Assembly: GCF_018613605.1 (NCBI RefSeq)
Contig: NZ_JAGGPU010000016.1
Coordinates: 1-64,000 of the forward strand
Direction of reading: 5' to 3'
Source: Pedobacter sp. ISL-64
GTDB lineage: Bacteria > Bacteroidota > Bacteroidia > Sphingobacteriales > Sphingobacteriaceae
DNA length: 64,000 nucleotides
Shown here: in pieces, positions 60,146 through 64,000 of the stretch
Position numbering within the stretch: position 1 is the first letter of the stretch
Layout: each line of letters begins with the position of its first letter
The notes under the pieces: model-generated
Told to the model about the DNA's origin: nothing
What the model saw: only the letters and a program-made list of their open reading frames with translations
Database searches by the model: none
Translations under genes and position numbers: made by a program

Positions 60146-60174
60146 TTTAAAGTAAAAGTAAAGTTGTTCCGTCT
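60146..60174 (+). promoter_or_regulatory. Putative ECF promoter of the Hsp20 operon
   Basis: TTTAAAGTAA (60146-60155), 13 bases, CCGTCT (60169-60174). Same elements and spacing as 58802-58830. The predicted start near 60181 leaves a leader of about 160 bases before the ATG at 60343. Confidence 0.65.
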
Positions 60175-60267
60175 TCCTATATAAATAACAAAAACAACAG
60201 TATTAGTAGTTCAACTTATTTAAGGTGAATTGATTACAATACTTTAAAATTATAAGAAGATGAAACC

Positions 60268-60309
60268 ATCATGATTTTCAAAACCCAAAATAACGGGAGA
60301 AATCATGAT
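60268..60309 (+). promoter_or_regulatory. Hairpin in the leader of the Hsp20 operon
   Basis: Perfect 10 bp arms ATCATGATTT (60268-60277) and AAATCATGAT (60300-60309) with a 22 base loop, within the predicted 5' leader. A tiny upstream frame, ATG AAA CCA TCA TGA, starts at 60260 and ends in the left arm. The hairpin could affect translation or mRNA stability; its role is unproven. Confidence 0.45.
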
Positions 60310-60342
60310 AGCTTCATCACAAATAACAACATATATAAAAAG

Positions 60343-60609
60343 ATGAAAAAAATATTAAAAACCATAGGACTCGGGATTGTACTTGGTACAGTCGCTTTCT
60401 TCATACCATTTGTGTTCAAATTTATATTGGCCATCATGCTGATCGGTTTAATGTTCAGGATTTTTATCGGTAAGCGTCACCATTATTTCCATAACCGCTT
60501 TAACGGTTTCGAAAATAACTACAACCCAATTGTGCCGATCGATAACCAATGGTACAGGCCAACCGTACAAGGCAATGGAACAGTTAACAATATTAACGTA
60601 AATTATTAA
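60343..60609 (+). CDS. Small membrane protein with histidine-containing loop
   Basis: An 88-residue protein of unknown function starting MKKILKTIGLG. Two closely spaced hydrophobic segments (about 6-22 and 24-40) are followed by a polar tail with GKRHHYFHNRFNGF and an Asn/Pro/Thr-rich end. A longer in-frame start at 60271 was rejected because its first 24 residues are polar and start inside a leader hairpin. First gene of an operon of four with 4-5 base gaps to the next two genes. Confidence 0.7.
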   Translation: MKKILKTIGLGIVLGTVAFFIPFVFKFILAIMLIGLMFRIFIGKRHHYFHNRFNGFENNYNPIVPIDNQWYRPTVQGNGTVNNINVNY

Positions 60610-60614
60610 CCGCC

Positions 60615-60848
60615 ATGAGAGCATTTAGAATATTATTGGCATTGGCTGTTGCTGCAGGAACTTTTTACAGCTTAAATGTACTGGCCGTTCAGAATGGATA
60701 TCGCGATCGGTTAGATTTTAAAAACAGGCATTATCATGATGATTGCCAGCAAGAACATCATAGAAACCATAGTTACAGTCACCATAACAGAAAAATGGAT
60801 AATGCCGTGATTAGTCCTGTTGACAGTGTAAACAAAGTAAATAGATAA
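60615..60848 (+). CDS. Small exported histidine-rich protein
   Basis: A 77-residue protein I do not recognise. A signal-like hydrophobic segment (about 4-23) is followed by a short polar region very rich in histidine (HYHDDC, EHHRNHSYSHHNRK, at about 40-59). It would lie in the periplasm, where the His cluster and single Cys could bind Cu, Zn or Ni. It lies 5 bases after the preceding gene and 4 before the next. Confidence 0.68.
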   Translation: MRAFRILLALAVAAGTFYSLNVLAVQNGYRDRLDFKNRHYHDDCQQEHHRNHSYSHHNRKMDNAVISPVDSVNKVNR

Positions 60849-60852
60849 CGTT

Positions 60853-61245
60853 ATGTCACAGGTACTTTTTTTAAGCGATCCATCTCAAGCCGATGTTAGT
60901 CCGATTTTGGGTATGGCAAACGAGCTGATTACCCGAGGGGAGAAGGTAACTTTCTTTAGCTCGGACGAATTTAAGGTTCCTATCGAACAAATCGGCGCTG
61001 ACTTTAAAGCCTACAATCGGGAATTGAACGTTTTTCAAGGGAAAAAGGCGATTGATGAAGAAGAAAAACCTAAATCGGGATTGATCAGCGCACTGCTTGA
61101 GCCAATGAAATTTATCGATGATATTTTGGTTCAGATAAGGGGTTTGAAATTTGATTACGCCGTTTTCTCGCCTTCATATCCCTACGCAAATATCATTACA
61201 CAGCTATTGGGTATCCCTAAAACGGAGCAGGCGGCTTACAACTAA
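60853..61245 (+). CDS. Truncated glycosyltransferase-like protein (MGT/UGT N-terminal half)
   Basis: A 130-residue protein matching only the N-terminal acceptor-binding half of macrolide-type (GT1/UGT) glycosyltransferases: VLFLSDPSQADVSPILGMANELITRGEKVTFFSSDEFKVPIEQIGADF, then FDYAVFSPSYPYANIITQLLGIPK. Full-length relatives have about 400 residues; the C-terminal UDP-sugar-binding half is missing and no remnant of it appears before hsp20. It sits with a 4 base gap in an operon, so it may be a retained single-domain binding protein rather than debris. Confidence 0.7.
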   Translation: MSQVLFLSDPSQADVSPILGMANELITRGEKVTFFSSDEFKVPIEQIGADFKAYNRELNVFQGKKAIDEEEKPKSGLISALLEPMKFIDDILVQIRGLKFDYAVFSPSYPYANIITQLLGIPKTEQAAYN

Positions 61246-61299
61246 TATTGGCTTAAGCCGATAAATTAACAGAATAAACAACAATTAAAATTAAACAAA

Positions 61300-61752
61300 A
61301 TGTACAACGAACATAGATGCCATTCGGGCAAGATGCATAGTCGCTTCGGCGCAGGAGAAGGAAGATTTGGAAGGCACTTTGGTGGTCCTTTTGGTCACCA
61401 CAAACACGCCATGTTTAACCAGGGCTTTAGAAAAGTACCTGCTAATATAGAAGAAACAGAAACCAGCTTTATTATTGAGCTTTTTGCACCAGCTTTGGTT
61501 AAAGAGAATTTAAAGGTGGTTACCAAAGATGATGTATTAACCATTTCTTACCAAGCTAAAGAAGAAACCGATTCGGCTAAAAAGTATAGCCGCAGAGAAT
61601 ATAGCAACGGCACTTTCGAAAGGGCTTTTGGCCTAAACGGAAAAGTTTTAGTAGAAAATATTTCAGCGAGTTATGCTGATGGAATTTTGAAGGTTACCCT
61701 ACCTAAAAACCCTGAAACGAATACACCAGAAAAAGATATTCTGGTAGACTAA
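61300..61752 (+). CDS. Hsp20 family small heat-shock protein with His-rich N-terminus
   Basis: A 150-residue ATP-independent chaperone. The alpha-crystallin domain spans about 46-145 (VPANIEETETSFIIELFAPALVKENLKVV...TISYQAKEE...FERAFGL...ISASYADGILKVTLPK), and the conserved GILKVTLPK near the end is intact. The N-terminal 42 residues are unusual: Gly/His/Arg/Phe-rich (HRCHSGKMHS, GRHFGGPFGHHKHAMF). Last gene of the ECF-controlled operon; a terminator follows. Confidence 0.9.
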   Translation: MYNEHRCHSGKMHSRFGAGEGRFGRHFGGPFGHHKHAMFNQGFRKVPANIEETETSFIIELFAPALVKENLKVVTKDDVLTISYQAKEETDSAKKYSRREYSNGTFERAFGLNGKVLVENISASYADGILKVTLPKNPETNTPEKDILVD

Positions 61753-61774
61753 GTTTCGTCTATTATAATTTCCA

Positions 61775-61808
61775 GGCCCTCGGTTGTTTATAACAATCGG
61801 GGCTTTTT
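61775..61808 (+). terminator. Terminator of the Hsp20 operon
   Basis: GCCCTCGGTTGTT and AACAATCGGGGCTT pair with G-U pairs, followed by seven Ts. Confidence 0.8.
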
Positions 61809-61881
61809 TGTTTTTATACCACCTAAAGTGTTACCACATATGCCGTTTAAAATCATTTAATATATCGATATTAAAATGCGG

Positions 61882-61913
61882 TTTGCTATTAGCGGTATTT
61901 TAAGGTACTTTTG
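61882..61913 (+). promoter_or_regulatory. Promoter of the DEAD-box helicase gene
   Basis: TTTG (61882-61885), a 20 base spacer, TACTTTTG (61906-61913), a full consensus match. Predicted start near 61918, leaving about 19 bases before the TTG start codon. Confidence 0.65.
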
Positions 61914-61936
61914 CTAAAAGACATAAACACAATAGA

Positions 61937-63157
61937 TTGAATTTTAACGACTTTAATTTTAACCCCGATTTATACGAAGGCTTAATGGCCATGGGGTATA
62001 AAAGCGCTACTCCAATACAAGAACAAGCCATCCCGGTAATTTTAGATAATCATGATCTGATTGCCTGCGCTCAAACCGGTACAGGAAAAACGGCCAGCTA
62101 CCTTTTACCCGTAATGGATAAAATTAGCAAAGCTGCCGATAGGCACAACAATACCTTGATACTGGCTCCAACGCGCGAGCTTGCGCAACAGATCGATTTA
62201 CAGGTTGAAGCGCTAGCTTATTTTACCAATATCAGTTCTTTAGCTGTTTACGGTGGGGGAGATGGTATCGCTTACGAACAGCAAAAACGTTCTATGCGCA
62301 ATGGTGTAGATATTATTATTGCCACTCCGGGCAGACTAATGGCACATTTATCATCAGGTGTGTTAAAACTGGAACATTTGCAGCATTTAATTTTAGATGA
62401 AGCAGATAGAATGTTGGATATGGGCTTTTACGACGACATTATCCGCATTATTAGCTACCTGCCAAAGAAAAGGCAAACACTTTTGTTCTCGGCTACAATG
62501 GCCCCGAAAATAAGAACCATGGCAGGTAAGATTTTGCACGAACCGAAGCAGATTACCATTTCAATTGCTAAACCTGCTGAGGGGATCGATCAACAAGCCT
62601 ATAACATTCACGACCAACAGAAACAGGCCTTATTAACCGATATTTTTAAAAGTGGGCAATACAAAAGCAGTATCATTTTCGTTTCGACGAAAGAAAAAGT
62701 AAAAGCGTTGTATAAAACCTTTAAAGGATTGGGTATTAAAGCAGAAGCTTTTCACTCCGATTTAGGGCAGAAAGAACGCGAGGATATTTTACTGGCTTTC
62801 AAAAACAGGAGATTGCCAATTTTAATCGGAACAGATGTGTTGTCCCGCGGAATCGATGTCGAGGGAATCGACTTGGTAATCAATTATGATGTTCCTGGCG
62901 ATCCGGCTGATTACGTACACCGTATTGGCCGTACGGCAAGAGCTGCAACCAAAGGAACGGCCATTACATTGGTTAATGGAAGAGATAAACGCAAGTTCGA
63001 TAACATCGAAAAATTAATCGAGAAGGAAGTTCCCCGCATGCCACTGCCAGAAAGCATAGCTGCAATAGAAATTACGCATGTGGAGGAAAAACGGCCTCAA
63101 CATCAGGGTAAGAAAAAGGTTTGGAACAAAAAGAAAAAACCAAAACCTTCGGTATAA
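61937..63157 (+). CDS. DEAD-box ATP-dependent RNA helicase (RhlE-like)
   Basis: A 406-residue RNA helicase. Motifs in order: phenylalanine upstream and Q motif (GYKSATPIQEQAIP), motif I AQTGTGKT, Ia PTRELAQQ, Ib TPGR, II LDEADRMLDMGF (DEAD), III SAT, IV IIFVSTKEK, V GTDVLSRGIDVEGID, VI HRIGRTARA. A Lys-rich tail (KKKVWNKKKKPK) may bind RNA. The start is TTG; it gives the expected NFNDFNF beginning, and no ATG is available before the Q motif. It has its own consensus promoter and terminator. Confidence 0.94.
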   Translation: MNFNDFNFNPDLYEGLMAMGYKSATPIQEQAIPVILDNHDLIACAQTGTGKTASYLLPVMDKISKAADRHNNTLILAPTRELAQQIDLQVEALAYFTNISSLAVYGGGDGIAYEQQKRSMRNGVDIIIATPGRLMAHLSSGVLKLEHLQHLILDEADRMLDMGFYDDIIRIISYLPKKRQTLLFSATMAPKIRTMAGKILHEPKQITISIAKPAEGIDQQAYNIHDQQKQALLTDIFKSGQYKSSIIFVSTKEKVKALYKTFKGLGIKAEAFHSDLGQKEREDILLAFKNRRLPILIGTDVLSRGIDVEGIDLVINYDVPGDPADYVHRIGRTARAATKGTAITLVNGRDKRKFDNIEKLIEKEVPRMPLPESIAAIEITHVEEKRPQHQGKKKVWNKKKKPKPSV

Positions 63158-63164
63158 ATTATTT

Positions 63165-63199
63165 AAAACGCCATAAGTACATTTCTTATTGGCGTTTTT
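63165..63199 (+). terminator. Terminator of the helicase gene
   Basis: AAAACGCCATAAG (63165-63177) and CTTATTGGCGTTTTT (63185-63199) pair with one bulged base and end in a T run. Confidence 0.75.
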
Positions 63200-63226
63200 C
63201 TTTTATAAATTATCTTTACGCTAACA

Positions 63227-64000
63227 ATGGCAAACTTCATTATTATAGGTTTATGCATTTTAGCCGGGATTCTTTTCAGAAAAAGCAAATCGCTCCCCAA
63301 AGATGCGCACAAAGGCATTAATGCCTGGATTATCTATATCGCACTACCCGCAGTTTCTTTTAAATATCTGCCACACATTACCTGGACTAAGGATCTATTC
63401 TTTCCTGTACTGGCACCAATTTGTGTCTGGCTATTTGGATGGTTATTTATTACCCTGTATAGCCGCATCCGGAATATTAATAAATCCACTGCTGGTGGGT
63501 TAAAACTAACCAGTTCTTTAAGTAATACTTCATTTGTAGGATTTCCTTTAATTGTAGCTTATTTTAGCGAAAAAGAACTAGCTGTCGCTATTATCTGCGA
63601 TCAGGTTACCTTTATGCTTTTAGCTACCATTGGCGTTATTGTAGCCATCCGGTCCACGCAGAATCAAAAGTTAAGCCCGAAATTGGTATTGAAAAAAGTA
63701 ATGACTTTCCCACCGCTTATTGGTTGCGTTTTAGCACTTACCCTCCCACATTTTATTAACCTTTCTTCACTAGATCCATTATTCGAGAAACTGGCTGGTA
63801 CGGTTGGCCCGTTGGCATTGTTTTCAATAGGTTTGCAGCTAAAATTTGGCGGTTGGTTTAGTGAATTGAAACACATCAGCTTTGCTTTATTGTATAAACT
63901 GATTTTAGCGCCATTGGTAGTTTTAGTTATGGCACTTGTTTTAGGTATGAATGGAATGATTACCAAAATAACGATTTTCGAAATGGCTATGCCAACACTC
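63227..64000 (+). CDS. AEC family transporter (auxin efflux carrier-like), 5' part
   Basis: An open frame from ATG at 63227 runs off the right edge, giving 258 codons. The translation is strongly hydrophobic with about eight membrane helices so far, a cytoplasmic loop, and AEC-family features: an N-terminal ILFRKSKSLPKDAHKGINAWIIYIALPAVSFKYL, the SLSNTSFVGFPL motif, and MTFPPLIGCVLAL before the second half. Such carriers export organic acids or similar anions. Start context TATCTTTA at 63211 could be its -7 box. The 3' end lies outside the window. Confidence 0.85.
   Translation, partial: MANFIIIGLCILAGILFRKSKSLPKDAHKGINAWIIYIALPAVSFKYLPHITWTKDLFFPVLAPICVWLFGWLFITLYSRIRNINKSTAGGLKLTSSLSNTSFVGFPLIVAYFSEKELAVAIICDQVTFMLLATIGVIVAIRSTQNQKLSPKLVLKKVMTFPPLIGCVLALTLPHFINLSSLDPLFEKLAGTVGPLALFSIGLQLKFGGWFSELKHISFALLYKLILAPLVVLVMALVLGMNGMITKITIFEMAMPTL

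Noticed and set aside
1..64000. tRNA or rRNA genes
   Set aside because: I saw no cloverleaf with the conserved TTCRANNC loop in any gap, nor rRNA core sequence; a covariance-model scan would settle it.

Overview
The window looks like chromosomal DNA of a Bacteroidota bacterium, most likely family Sphingobacteriaceae and Pedobacter-like. Four things point there: a fused lpxC-fabZ gene, a PorX regulator of type IX secretion, promoters of the Bacteroidota form (TTTG, about 19 bases, TAnnTTTG), and AT-rich DNA with almost no Shine-Dalgarno sequences. The family-level assignment is inference. I saw no rRNA, tRNA, CRISPR array or transposase gene.

Layout. 0-9.6 kb: two efp paralogues, an ABC ATPase, an acetyltransferase, the lipid A genes lpxD, lpxC/fabZ and lpxA, an HD phosphohydrolase and porX. 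9.6-23.8 kb: tsaE, alanine dehydrogenase, and many exported or lipid-anchored enzymes (D-Ala-D-Ala dipeptidase, a frameshifted histidine phosphatase, GH18, PBP4-type DacB, aspartyl protease with PDZ, large zinc protease, NAGPA-type glycosidase), then a cold-shock protein. 23.8-31 kb: ECF sigma and anti-sigma pair, SMR exporter, Crp/Fnr regulator, DUF6249 protein, thioesterase, DinB, histidine kinase, gltX. 31-39 kb: zinc metallopeptidase, then a signalling cluster of six genes (receiver-kinase, CHASE3 hybrid kinase with three receivers, two single receivers, CheR, CheB) without any chemoreceptor, CheA or CheW. 39-45 kb: LemA, DUF3137 and two AsmA-like proteins. 45-53 kb: miaB, sigma-54 activator, lptE, a repeat protein, secG, a PhoR-like kinase and a DUF47/Pit phosphate uptake pair. 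53-64 kb: two more ECF sigma systems, DUF4197, PanE-like reductase, a histidine-rich stress operon ending in Hsp20, a DEAD-box helicase and the start of an AEC transporter.

The most informative regulatory signals were found by comparing intergenic regions. (1) TTTAAAGTAA-N13-CCGTYT lies upstream of the ECF gene at 58854 and again upstream of the operon at 60343-61752. (2) TGTAACC-N14-GTAGTC lies upstream of the ECF gene at 24914 (minus strand) and upstream of the DUF6249 gene at 26724. (3) TTAACA-N5-TTAACA lies upstream of the PhoR-like kinase and of the DUF47/Pit pair. Each pair has identical spacing and links a regulator to a plausible target.

The intergenic DNA is rich in dispersed repeats: a 255-275 bp element with short TTTTTGGA/TCCAAAAA ends, present as two tandem pairs in opposite orientation plus degenerate copies, and several families of short palindromes.
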